From Arhodomonas aquaeolei DSM 8974 (GTDB taxonomy: Bacteria; Pseudomonadota; Gammaproteobacteria; Nitrococcales; Nitrococcaceae), in NCBI RefSeq assembly GCF_000374645.1, contig NZ_KB894801.1, forward strand, positions 186,001 through 250,000: 64,000 nucleotides of DNA, given 5' to 3'. Positions 31,577 to 39,930 of the stretch are shown here, piece by piece. Both the position numbers and the translations under genes were made by a program. The notes under the pieces are model-generated. The model saw nothing but the letters and a program-made list of their open reading frames with translations, made no database searches and was not told the origin of the DNA. Every line of letters begins with the position of its first letter. Position 1 is the stretch's first letter.

Positions 31577-33481
31577 TTAACGCCCCCGCGTCGGCGCCGG
31601 GTAGCGGAACTTCAGGAACTTCTGGGCATTGCTCAGGGCCTGGAAGGCCTCCTTGAGATTGTGGCGCTCGCTGTCCGGGACGTTTTCCGGCTCGATGTTG
31701 TTGTCCGGCTCGCGCTCCTGCTCGAGGTCGATCACCTGGTGGCGAATGCGCGACATCGTCAGGAACTCCAGCGCGTAACGCAGCCGGTCCGCCACGCCCG
31801 GACCCAGAAGCTGGGTACGCCCGATCTGATCCAGTCGGTCAAAGGAGTTCTGCGCGCGGGCGCCGCACGCGAGCGCGTGGACGCGGATGAGGTCCACCAG
31901 TGGCGCTGTTCCGCGGCGCTTGAGGTTGATGGAGTTGTTGTGGCGGCCGTCGTGTTCCATGACGAAGTTGCGGAAGAAACCGAGTGGCGGCGTGCGATTG
32001 AGCGCGTTTCGCGCCATCGCCGCGAGGAAGCGTTCGTTGCCCTTCGCGCGTTCCGCGACGAGGTCCTGTAGTGCCTCCACGAACCGGTTCTCACCGTACA
32101 CCGCGTCCAGGTCGAAAAAGATGGAGCTGTGCAGCAGGCGCTCCGGCGTCGGCTCGTCGATCCAGTTCCGGAAGTACGCCTTCCACTGCGACAGGGGCTG
32201 GCGCCAGCGCGGGTTGGTCGCCATGATGTCGCCCTTGCAGTAGCTGTAGCCGCAGGCGGCCAGACCGTCGCTCACGTAGCGCGCCAACGCCTCGAAATAG
32301 GCGTCGTGACTGTCCGGATCGAAGTCGTCGCTCAGCACCAGGGCATTGTCCTGATCGCTGACGATGGTCTGCTCGTCACGGGCCATCGAGCCCATGACCA
32401 TGAAGCAGTAAGGCACGGGCGGCGGCCCGAGCACCTGTTCTGCGAGCTCCAGCAGCCGCCGGGTGAAGCTGCGACCGATCGTCGACAGGGCGCTACCGAT
32501 CATTCGCGAGTCCGCGCCATCGTTGACCATGCGTACCAGCGCCGCGCGCACGTCCGGCAACAGCCGCGCGAGTCCCACGGGCGTGGGCTGATTGAAGATG
32601 CTGTCGACCAGGTAGAGGCTGCTCTGGGTCTCGTAGCGGATGATGTCCGAGAGGTGAACAATGCCTACGGGACGCCGGCGGTGCACGACCGGCAGATGGT
32701 GGACGTTATTGCGGAGCATGCACAGCATCGCCTCGTAGACGGACTCGTCCGACTGGATCGCGATCAGCCGGTCGCCGACCACCTCGCCCACCGGGGTGTC
32801 CGGCGAGCGCCCCTCCGCCACCACCCGGGTACGGAAATCGCTGTCGGTGAGGATGCCGCGGACCTGCCACTGCTGGCCCTCACGGTCGGTGTAGGTATAG
32901 CGCGGGTCCGCGACGGCGGCGTCCACCACCAGCACCGCCGAGGCCTGGGAGGCGGTGATCCGCTGCGCCGCCTGCTGTACGGACACGGTCGACTCGACCA
33001 TCTGCGGCGCCCGGGTCAGGAGCTTGCGGACCCGGGTGACCATCATCTCGTTGTTCTTGCGCTGCTCCTCCACCGCCGCCTCCAGACGGGGCCGGCCCAG
33101 CTCGACGAAGTCGGCGAACTGGTCGTCGGATTCGCACAGCCGCCAGAACGCTGTCTCGGGGATGAAGTAGATCAGGCTGTCTTCCAGGGCGGTCGCCGGG
33201 AAGCGCACGCGGTGATTGCGCAACAGGCTGAAGTGCCCGAAGACGTCGCCCTCGCCGAGGCGGTCGAACAGGGTCCCGCTGCGGCGGTAGACTTCCACCG
33301 CGCCGCTGCGCACGTAGCAGAGACGCTCGATCGGCTGATCGAGCTCCAGGATGGGCGTACCCGCCTTGTAGTAGGCGACCTCGACCTGCCCGGCCACTTC
33401 GTCCAGGAGGTCGTCGGAGATCCGGTCGAACGGGGGGAAACGCCCCATGTGCTGGCGGATCTCGAGGAGTTCAACGTCCAT
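31577..33481 (-). CDS. cNMP-binding / CBS-pair / DUF294 nucleotidyltransferase-like protein
   Basis: From ATG 33481 the protein has 634 aa. The frame runs further upstream, but that part is not protein-like. Domain order: cyclic nucleotide-binding domain (about 10-125; YYKAGTPILELDQP, then FGHFSLL), a CBS pair (~155-290; GILTDSDFRTRVV and GIVHLSDIIRYE), then a DUF294 nucleotidyltransferase-like domain with GSMARDEQ at residue ~364 and the D-x-D of SDQDNALV. A DUF294 C-terminal helical domain follows to ~620. The G-S and D-x-D residues are those of the GlnD/KNTase superfamily, so it may transfer nucleotidyl groups. It shares an operon with the exonuclease downstream. Confidence 0.88.
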   Translation of the reverse strand: MDVELLEIRQHMGRFPPFDRISDDLLDEVAGQVEVAYYKAGTPILELDQPIERLCYVRSGAVEVYRRSGTLFDRLGEGDVFGHFSLLRNHRVRFPATALEDSLIYFIPETAFWRLCESDDQFADFVELGRPRLEAAVEEQRKNNEMMVTRVRKLLTRAPQMVESTVSVQQAAQRITASQASAVLVVDAAVADPRYTYTDREGQQWQVRGILTDSDFRTRVVAEGRSPDTPVGEVVGDRLIAIQSDESVYEAMLCMLRNNVHHLPVVHRRRPVGIVHLSDIIRYETQSSLYLVDSIFNQPTPVGLARLLPDVRAALVRMVNDGADSRMIGSALSTIGRSFTRRLLELAEQVLGPPPVPYCFMVMGSMARDEQTIVSDQDNALVLSDDFDPDSHDAYFEALARYVSDGLAACGYSYCKGDIMATNPRWRQPLSQWKAYFRNWIDEPTPERLLHSSIFFDLDAVYGENRFVEALQDLVAERAKGNERFLAAMARNALNRTPPLGFFRNFVMEHDGRHNNSINLKRRGTAPLVDLIRVHALACGARAQNSFDRLDQIGRTQLLGPGVADRLRYALEFLTMSRIRHQVIDLEQEREPDNNIEPENVPDSERHNLKEAFQALSNAQKFLKFRYPAPTRGR

Positions 33482-33584
33482 GGCTAGCGCTCCCGTGTCG
33501 CCTGCTCCCGCGCGGGCGCCGCCGGCCGATGACGGCGCCCGCCGACTGTAGCATCCCGCCGCACCCCCCTGGGCAGACGCCCCG

Positions 33585-34415
33585 CTATGCGCGGCCCCGC
33601 GCCGCGTCAGCATCGCGTTCCAGGGCCTCGATCTCCCGGTCGGAGAACCCCGCAGCCCGGCGTGCGTCGACATTGAACGGGCCGCGGAGAGCACCGCGCA
33701 TGTAGGTGTCCAGCAGCTCGGGGAAAAGCGCCTCGGCATCGAGCCCGCGCCCCGCACAGGCCCAGGTGAACCAGCGGGACCCGATCGCCACATGGGCGAC
33801 CTCCTCGTCCAGGATCGTCCGCAGGATGTCGGCCGAGACGGTATCGCCGGCCTGCTCCAGACGGTCGATCATGCCGGGCGTGACGTCCAGGCCGCGCGCC
33901 TCCAGCACCCGGGGCACCAGCGCCATGCGCACCATGACGTCGTGGGCGGTCTTCTCCGCCATCTCCCAGAGGCCGTTGTGTGCGGGGAAATCGCCGTAGC
34001 CGTAGCCCAGATCGCCGAGGCGGTTCGCGACCATCCGGAAGTGCCGTGCCTCATCCGCGGCGACACGCAGCCAGTCGCCGTAGTAATCCGCCGGCATGCC
34101 CCGGAAACGGTAGGCGGCATCCAGGGCCAGGTTGATGGCGTTGAATTCGATGTGTGCCACCGCATGAAGCAATGCCGCGCGGCCGGCGGCACTGCCCAGC
34201 CGCCGTCTCGGCACGTCGGCCGGCGAAACCAGCTGCGGGCGTGGCGGCCTTCCCGGCGCGGCGATGGGCCCCGGCGTGCTGTCATCCGGCGGCGCCAGCC
34301 GCCCACCTTCCCAGTCGGCGTGAAGCACCTTCGCCGCCTCGGCCTTCATTCCGGGATCAGACTCATCGAGGCACGCCCGCAGCCGGCGGGCCGTATCCGC
34401 AGACCGCGCCGTCAT
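33585..34415 (-). CDS. DUF455 ferritin-like protein
   Basis: This 276-aa helical protein of the DUF455 family is distantly related to ferritin-like di-iron proteins such as MiaE. Carboxylate/histidine pairs that could bind metal are visible: HIEFNAI (~residue 88), DEARHFRM (~residue 119) and DEEVAHVAIG (~residue 203). The function is not established. Its ATG overlaps the glycerate kinase-type gene stop by 4 bp (34412-34415), so it belongs to the metZ-ttuD-DUF455 unit. Confidence 0.85.
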   Translation of the reverse strand: MTARSADTARRLRACLDESDPGMKAEAAKVLHADWEGGRLAPPDDSTPGPIAAPGRPPRPQLVSPADVPRRRLGSAAGRAALLHAVAHIEFNAINLALDAAYRFRGMPADYYGDWLRVAADEARHFRMVANRLGDLGYGYGDFPAHNGLWEMAEKTAHDVMVRMALVPRVLEARGLDVTPGMIDRLEQAGDTVSADILRTILDEEVAHVAIGSRWFTWACAGRGLDAEALFPELLDTYMRGALRGPFNVDARRAAGFSDREIEALERDADAARGRA

Positions 34416-35641
34416 TCCGCCTCGCGCAACCCGATCACCAGGTCCATGACGTTCGTGCCCGTCGGCCCGGTCTCGATGAGATCACCGCTGCAGGAGAGAA
34501 AGCCGCCCGCGTCCGCCCGCCTCAGCGCCGTCTCGGCATCGGCCCCGTAAGCCGCACCCCGCCTGAGCGTGCCCCCGTCGACCAGGGCGCCGGCCGCCTC
34601 CGACGCGCCGTCCGCGCCGTCCGTGCCGCCGGCTAGCAGGCCTGTCCCGGCACTGCCGGCCAGCTCACAGGCCGCCGCTAGCGCGAGCGCCTGCATACGC
34701 CCGCCCCGGCCGGGATTCTCAGGCAATACCACGGTGGGCTCACCACCGCGCAGATGGACGCCGGGCGGCGCATCGCGCAGGCCCGCACCGATACGGTGAC
34801 CGAGCGCGACCGCATCCCCTTCGAGGGGGTCGTCGGCATGATCGTGCACCGCGTAGCCGAGCCGGCGCGCCTCGGCGGCCGCCGCCTCCACCGCGTGGCG
34901 ATTGGTCGCGACCAGATGGGTGTCGAGCCCGCCGAGTCCGGGGTCATCCGGCGTCGGCGACGGGTCAGCCACCGGCATGAGCTCGTCGTAGCCCTCGGGC
35001 AGCGCGCCGGCGTCGGACGCCGGCGCCGCGACGAAAGGACCGGAGCCGATCACCGCCGGGTCGTCCCCGGGGACATCGGAGATGATCAGCTGGCAGGCCG
35101 TTCGCCCGGCGAGTCGGACACCGAGCCGCCCCCCTTTTACCGTGGAGAAGCGCCGGCGGATCCGGTTCATGTCGCCGATGGCGAGCCCGCCCGCCAGCAT
35201 GCGGCGGTTGAGGGCCGCAAGCTCCGCCTCGCCGGCGCCGCCGGGCAGGCGCTCCATCAGTGCCGAGGCACCGCCCGAGATCAGCACGAGGAAGCGGGCG
35301 TCCGCCGGCGCCTCCTCCAGCAGCGTCACCGCGGCGTCACCGGCGGCGAGGCTACGCGCATCCGGCACGGGATGGGCGGAACTGATCATGCGCAGCCCCG
35401 GCACACCGTCCAGCGCCGGATCTTCATAGCCTTCCCGGGTGATGACCAGCCCGCCGAGCAGGCGCTCACCGAGAACGTCCCTTGCACCCAGGGTCATGGC
35501 GGCGGCGGCCTTGCCGACCGCGATGAGGTGCCACTGGCCGGACAGCGGGTGGGCCCGCAGCCATTCGCGCACGGCGGGCCGGCCGGCGACGGCCCTGATA
35601 CCGGCACGGTACATCGCCTCCAGGTCCCCGCATGCACTCAT
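34412..35641 (-). CDS. ttuD: Glycerate 2-kinase / TtuD (MOFRL family)
   Basis: The 409-aa MOFRL-family protein is long called hydroxypyruvate reductase TtuD but is now mostly considered a glycerate 2-kinase making 2-phosphoglycerate. Features: N-terminal VGKAAAAMTLGA, the VLISGGASALME nucleotide loop near residue 122, LIISDVPGDDPAVIGSGP, and the C-terminal GTDGADG...EAAGALVD motif. It overlaps metZ upstream by 4 bp (35638-35641) and DUF455 downstream by 4 bp. The connection between a sulfhydrylase and glycerate metabolism is not obvious; serine-glycine metabolism is a possible link. Confidence 0.87.
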   Translation of the reverse strand: MSACGDLEAMYRAGIRAVAGRPAVREWLRAHPLSGQWHLIAVGKAAAAMTLGARDVLGERLLGGLVITREGYEDPALDGVPGLRMISSAHPVPDARSLAAGDAAVTLLEEAPADARFLVLISGGASALMERLPGGAGEAELAALNRRMLAGGLAIGDMNRIRRRFSTVKGGRLGVRLAGRTACQLIISDVPGDDPAVIGSGPFVAAPASDAGALPEGYDELMPVADPSPTPDDPGLGGLDTHLVATNRHAVEAAAAEARRLGYAVHDHADDPLEGDAVALGHRIGAGLRDAPPGVHLRGGEPTVVLPENPGRGGRMQALALAAACELAGSAGTGLLAGGTDGADGASEAAGALVDGGTLRRGAAYGADAETALRRADAGGFLSCSGDLIETGPTGTNVMDLVIGLREAE

Positions 35642-36837
35642 GTCCGCCCCCCGGCGGAGAGCCCGCGATCCAGGTCCGCCCTGATGTCGTCAACGTCCTC
35701 CAGGCCCACCGACATCCGCAGCAGGCCGTCGCCGATGCCCGCGACGTCCCGCTGGGCCTGGGTATTTCGGCCATGGGTGGTGGTCGCCGGGTGGGTGATG
35801 GTCGAGCGGGTATCGCCCAGGTTGGCGGTAATGGAAAGCAGCCGCGTGGCATCGACCACTCGCCACGCCGCCTCGCGTCCACCGACCACGTCGAACGAGA
35901 CAATTCCGCCGAAACCCCGCTGTTGACGGGCGGCAAGCGCATGCTGGGAATGCCCGGGAAGCCCCGGATAGTACACGTGTGCCACCGCCGGGTGCGCGTC
36001 CAGCCACTCTGCAACCGCCTGGGCGGCCTCGCAGTGCGCGCGCATGCGGACCGCCAGTGTTTCCAGGCCCTTCAGGAAGACCCAGGCGTTGAACGGGCTC
36101 ATCGACGGCCCGGCAGTGCGCAGGAACCCGTGCACCTTGCGGCCGACCCGTTCGGAATCGCCGACGACCGCGCCGCCCACACAGCGGCCCTGGCCATCGA
36201 GATACTTGGTCGCCGAGTGCACGACGATGTCCGCCCCCAGGTCGAGCGGTCGCTGGAGCGCCGGTGTACAGAAGCAGTTGTCCACCACCAGAACGGCGTG
36301 ATTGGCGTGGGCGATCTCCGCCACGGCGGGGATGTCGGCAAGCTCCGTGAGCGGGTTGGAGGGCGTCTCCAGGAAGAACATCCGCGTGTTGGACTGGACC
36401 GCGGCGGCCCAGGCCTCAGTATCCGCGAGGGGGACGAAGGTGGTCTCGATGCCGAACCGCGCCAGGTGGTTGGTAAGCAGCGAGACGGTGGAGCCGAACA
36501 GGCTGTCCGAGGCGACGATGTGATCCCCGCTGTCCAGCAGCGACATGACCGTGGACAGGATGGCCGCCATGCCGGAGGCCGTGCCACGCGCGCACTCGCC
36601 GCCCTCCATCGCCGCGAGGCGGCGCTCGAAGGTTCGGACGGTGGGGTTGGTGAAGCGCGAATAGATATTGCCGGGCTCACGCTCGGCGAACTTCTCGGCG
36701 GCCTCCGCCGCGCTGGAGAACACGAAACTCGAGGTCGGGAAAATCGCCTCGGCGTGCTCCTGCTCGGGAGTCCGGTCGTGACCGGCGCGAACGCCCAGGG
36801 TGGCAAGCCCCCAGGCGTCGGTGTCGCTGTCGCTCAT
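35638..36837 (-). CDS. metZ: O-succinylhomoserine sulfhydrylase MetZ
   Basis: MetZ combines O-succinylhomoserine and sulfide to homocysteine in direct-sulfhydrylation methionine synthesis. From ATG 36837 the product is 399 aa. It is a Cys/Met metabolism PLP enzyme with the cofactor lysine at K211 in SATKYLDGQGR, the phosphate site around SGMAAILS, and the FLETPSNPL and VDNCFCTPALQ segments typical of MetZ. Its position after purF is the one seen in Pseudomonas. The leader upstream carries a SAM-II class riboswitch, and a possible promoter overlaps the purF stop. The downstream genes ttuD and DUF455 overlap it. Confidence 0.93.
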   Translation of the reverse strand: MSDSDTDAWGLATLGVRAGHDRTPEQEHAEAIFPTSSFVFSSAAEAAEKFAEREPGNIYSRFTNPTVRTFERRLAAMEGGECARGTASGMAAILSTVMSLLDSGDHIVASDSLFGSTVSLLTNHLARFGIETTFVPLADTEAWAAAVQSNTRMFFLETPSNPLTELADIPAVAEIAHANHAVLVVDNCFCTPALQRPLDLGADIVVHSATKYLDGQGRCVGGAVVGDSERVGRKVHGFLRTAGPSMSPFNAWVFLKGLETLAVRMRAHCEAAQAVAEWLDAHPAVAHVYYPGLPGHSQHALAARQQRGFGGIVSFDVVGGREAAWRVVDATRLLSITANLGDTRSTITHPATTTHGRNTQAQRDVAGIGDGLLRMSVGLEDVDDIRADLDRGLSAGGRT

Positions 36838-36898
36838 AGCGCCCTCTTCAACTGGATTTCGACGGGGCGGGCGGAGGGAGACGAGCGAACCAGGCCGC

Positions 36899-36995
36899 TG
36901 CTCCACGCTTTAGCCGTATTTGCTGACCGGTCTCCGAAGAAGGCCGGCACGCGGCGCCCGCAAGCTGGGGATCAAATCGGCGCCCCAATCCGCGG
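36899..36995 (-). promoter_or_regulatory. SAM-II class (S-adenosylmethionine) riboswitch before metZ
   Basis: Minus-strand leader RNA shows the SAM-II pattern. P1 is formed by GGCGCC (36979-36984) and GGCGCC (36953-36958). The P1 loop begins with GATTTGA (36972-36978) and ends CTTGC (36960-36964). A downstream GCTAAA (36909-36914) is the conserved element that folds back as a pseudoknot: loop CCCCAGC can pair with GCT and GTGG of GCTAAAGCGTGG. A CCGG-stem insert lies between P1 and GCTAAA, as in the long-loop variant of the class. The element lies about 70 nt before metZ. Binding would shut metZ down when SAM is abundant. Confidence 0.75.
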
Positions 36996-37025
36996 CCACA
37001 GTGGCGGCAGATTGACGTGACGTTA

Positions 37026-37048
37026 TGTCCCGGCCCCGGGCATGTCAA
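37026..37048 (-). promoter_or_regulatory. Possible metZ promoter
   Basis: On the minus strand a perfect TTGACA (37043-37048) overlaps the purF stop codon. CATAAC or TAACGT lies 15-17 nt downstream. It would start transcription just ahead of the riboswitch. The -10 match is weak, so this is tentative. Confidence 0.35.
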
Positions 37049-38565
37049 TCCGCGTTGCCGAGGACCCGGTCCAGGTTGGCGGCCGCGCCCTGGCCCTCGG
37101 TGGCCGCCTTGGCCTCGTCCGAGCGCGCGTTCTCGAGGTCCTGGAGATAGCCCTCGGTGACGTCACCCGTGACGTAGCGGCCGTCGAAGCAGGAGCAGTC
37201 GAAGCCCGTAAGCGCGGGATTGCCCTCGCGCACGGCGGTCGCGAGGTCTTCCAGATCCTGGTAGATCACCCCGTCCGCCCCGATCACCCGCGCGATCTCG
37301 TCCTCGTCGCGGTTATGGGCAAGGAGCTCGTGGGCGGCCGGCATATCGATGCCATAGACGTTCGGGTAGCGCACCGGCGGCGCCGCGGAGGCAAAATAGA
37401 CCTTGTTCGCGCCGACCTCGCGGGTCATCTGGATGATCTGCTGGCTGGTCGTGCCGCGCACCACCGAGTCGTCCACGAGCAGGACGTTCTTGCCGTGAAA
37501 CTCCAGTTCGATGGGGTTCAGCTTCTGGCGCACGGACTTCTGGCGCACCGCCTGGCCCGGCATGATGAACGTCCGGCCGATGTAACGGTTCTTGATGAAG
37601 CCCTCGCGGTAGGTCAGGCCGAGCTCATTGGCCATATCCAGCGCTGCCGTGCGGCTGGTGTCCGGCACCGGGATGACCACGTCGATGTCATGATCGGGCC
37701 ACTCGCGCATGATCTTGTGGGCAAGCATCCGCCCCATGCGCAGACGCGACTTGTACACCGAGACGTCGTCGATGATCGAATCCGGGCGCGCCAGGTAGAC
37801 GTACTCGAAGATGCACGGGTTGAGCTGCGGGTTCTCCGCGCACTGCCGACTGTGGAGCTGCCCTTCGAGGTCGATGAACACCGCCTCGCCGGGGGCGACG
37901 TCACGTACCCGCTCGAAGCCCAGCACGCTCAGGGCGACGCTCTCGGAGGCGATCATGTACTCCGTGCCCGCCTCCGTCTCCCGGCGACCGAAGCACAACG
38001 GCCGGATGCCGTAGGGATCGCGGAACCCGAGCACGCCGTAGCCATTGATCATCGCCACTGCGGCGAAGCCGCCGCGGCAACGGCGCTGGATGCCCGCGAC
38101 GGCGTCGAAGATCTCGTCCGGCCCGATGCGCAGCTTGCGCATCTCGCCGAGCTCGTGGGCGAAGACGTTGAGCAGGATCTCCGAGTCGGAGTTGGTGTTG
38201 ATGTGGCGCAGATCCTGGAGATAGAGATCGCGCTTGATCTCCTCGGCGTTGGTGAGGTTGCCGTTATGGGCAAGGCTGATCCCGTAGGGGGAATTCACGT
38301 AGAACGGCTGCGCCTCCGCCGAGCTCGAACACCCCGCGGTGGGATAGCGCACGTGCCCGATGCCCACGTTGCCCTGGAGCTGGAGCATGTGCCGGGTCCG
38401 GAAGACGTCGCGCACCAGGCCATTGCTCTTGCGCAGGAACAGACGTCCCTGGTCATAGGTCATGATGCCCGCGGCGTCCTGGCCCCGGTGCTGGAGCACG
38501 GTCAGGCCGTCGTAGAGCGCCTGGTTGACCGGGCCGCAGCCGACCATGCCGATCACACCGCACAT
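37045..38565 (-). CDS. purF: Amidophosphoribosyltransferase PurF
   Basis: PurF makes 5-phosphoribosylamine from PRPP and glutamine, the first step of purine synthesis. The 506-aa protein starts MCGVIGMVG, so after Met removal Cys is the N-terminal nucleophile of the glutaminase domain (~1-235). The phosphoribosyltransferase domain carries the PRPP motif [14 protein letters not shown] near residue 358. Its length equals the gammaproteobacterial enzyme. A GGAGG site precedes ATG 38565, and the cvpA stop is 16 bp upstream. Confidence 0.96.
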   Translation of the reverse strand: MCGVIGMVGCGPVNQALYDGLTVLQHRGQDAAGIMTYDQGRLFLRKSNGLVRDVFRTRHMLQLQGNVGIGHVRYPTAGCSSSAEAQPFYVNSPYGISLAHNGNLTNAEEIKRDLYLQDLRHINTNSDSEILLNVFAHELGEMRKLRIGPDEIFDAVAGIQRRCRGGFAAVAMINGYGVLGFRDPYGIRPLCFGRRETEAGTEYMIASESVALSVLGFERVRDVAPGEAVFIDLEGQLHSRQCAENPQLNPCIFEYVYLARPDSIIDDVSVYKSRLRMGRMLAHKIMREWPDHDIDVVIPVPDTSRTAALDMANELGLTYREGFIKNRYIGRTFIMPGQAVRQKSVRQKLNPIELEFHGKNVLLVDDSVVRGTTSQQIIQMTREVGANKVYFASAAPPVRYPNVYGIDMPAAHELLAHNRDEDEIARVIGADGVIYQDLEDLATAVREGNPALTGFDCSCFDGRYVTGDVTEGYLQDLENARSDEAKAATEGQGAAANLDRVLGNAD

Positions 38566-38581
38566 TGTTTCCTACCTCCGA

Positions 38582-39196
38582 TTACTCGATGACACCGCCG
38601 TCCGCACCGGCCGCCAGCCCCTCCGTGGAGCGGCGGACCAGCGTTGGACGCCGGCAGAACTCGTCCCAGTAGCGCGACAGCCGCTCGCCCCGCTCGCCGG
38701 CGCCGGTCCCGGGGACCCGCAGCCGGAAGTCCTCCAGCCAGCCCTCGACGCCGAGCGAACACACCCGCGGCGTCATCCAGGCCGCAATCACGGAGCGCTG
38801 CCACCAGCCCTCCCGTGGCAGTGTCGTCAGTCCGGCAGCGAGGATGAGCGCAGCGATGATCACCGCCCCGCGGGCGGCGCCGAAGACCGCCCCCAGGGTG
38901 CGGTCCGTGCCGCTCAGACCGGTGCGCCCGACAAGCTGGCGGGCAAGGTGGTTGAGGAGCCCGCCGGCGAGCAGGACCGCCACGAACAGCGCGCCGAAGG
39001 CCACGGCCATGCGCACCGTCGGCGAGGCGATCAGTCCATCCAGCCATACCGCCACCGGCGCGGTGAACCGCACCGCCGCCCAGATTGCCGCAATCCAGGT
39101 GACGATGGAGAGACACTCGCGCACGAACCCGCGCACGAGGCTGATGATCACCGATATGGCGATCACCGACAGGAAAACAATATCGAGCCAGCTCAA
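38582..39196 (-). CDS. cvpA: CvpA family inner membrane protein
   Basis: The 204-aa membrane protein has four hydrophobic segments in its first ~125 residues. It opens with LDIVFLSVIAISVIISLVRGFVRE, which is the CvpA hallmark (written here in two parts: LDIVFLSVIAISVIISL and VRGFVRE). CvpA is linked to colicin V production and, more generally, to envelope stability. The exact job is not known. It sits directly before purF as in E. coli and Pseudomonas. Confidence 0.92.
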   Translation of the reverse strand: MSWLDIVFLSVIAISVIISLVRGFVRECLSIVTWIAAIWAAVRFTAPVAVWLDGLIASPTVRMAVAFGALFVAVLLAGGLLNHLARQLVGRTGLSGTDRTLGAVFGAARGAVIIAALILAAGLTTLPREGWWQRSVIAAWMTPRVCSLGVEGWLEDFRLRVPGTGAGERGERLSRYWDEFCRRPTLVRRSTEGLAAGADGGVIE

Positions 39197-39240
39197 GTTG
39201 ACGGCACCGGATCAGCGACGGTGAGTCGGGCGCGCACAGG

Positions 39241-39861
39241 CTAGCGGGAGACCACGAGCACGGGCAAACCCTCCTTCCCGGAGAGTTCCTTCGCGAGGCT
39301 GTCGGCACGTTCCCGGGACGCCACGGGGCCGACACGCACCCGGAATATCGCATTGCCGTCGGCCTCCGCCTCGGCGACGTAGACATCGTAACCCTTACTG
39401 CGCAGGCGGTCGCGTACCGCGACCGCGTTGGCGCGCTCGCTGAACCCACCCACCTGCACGGCCCAGCCCCCCTCCTGCGGGGCCGCGGACTCGGCCGGGG
39501 CCCCGTCGGCGGCGGGCTCCGGGCTGGACGGCGTCTGATCCGCCGCCGTAGCGGACGCCGACGGCTGCGTCTCCGCGGAGCCGGTGGCACCGGTATCCGT
39601 CTCCCCGGCGCCGGCTCCGTCGTTCGCCGGCATCTCCGGCTCCGGCACGGCCTCCTGGTCCGCACCGGGATCCGGCGCCTCTGCGACGCCCTTGTCCGGC
39701 AAGCCCGCGTCCGGCGCTTCCTCGCCGGCCGGCGGCACGTCCATGGGCACGTCGATCCGCCGCTCCTTCACGGGCCCTTCCAGCAGCATGGGCAGGAAGA
39801 TCACCACGAGGGCGACGATGATGGTGGCTCCGGCCAGACGGTGCTTGAGTCGCGTATCCAC
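39241..39861 (-). CDS. dedD: SPOR-domain cell-division protein (DedD-like)
   Basis: Starting at GTG 39861 (GGGGG a few bases before it) the protein has 206 aa and begins VDTRLKHRLAGA, like DedD. A TTG at 39879 would add six residues. One N-terminal membrane helix (LAGATIIVALVVIFLPMLL) is followed by the conserved EGPV, a long Pro/Glu/Ala-rich low-complexity linker, and a C-terminal SPOR domain (about 130-206; WAVQVGGFSERANAVAVRDRL and a FRVRVGP strand). SPOR domains bind denuded septal peptidoglycan. The linker is markedly acidic, as often in halophiles. Confidence 0.88.
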   Translation of the reverse strand: MDTRLKHRLAGATIIVALVVIFLPMLLEGPVKERRIDVPMDVPPAGEEAPDAGLPDKGVAEAPDPGADQEAVPEPEMPANDGAGAGETDTGATGSAETQPSASATAADQTPSSPEPAADGAPAESAAPQEGGWAVQVGGFSERANAVAVRDRLRSKGYDVYVAEAEADGNAIFRVRVGPVASRERADSLAKELSGKEGLPVLVVSR

Positions 39862-39930
39862 GCCATCCCCCAAGATCAAGATGCAGTCCCAGGCATCACC
39901 GCGGTGCGGGCCGGCACCGCTTGCTCCGCC

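Noticed and set aside
35638-35641. Short overlaps such as ATGA between genes as possible frameshift sites
   Set aside because: They are ordinary coupling overlaps (also at 11718, 34412, 42941 and 60581); no slippery run is present.
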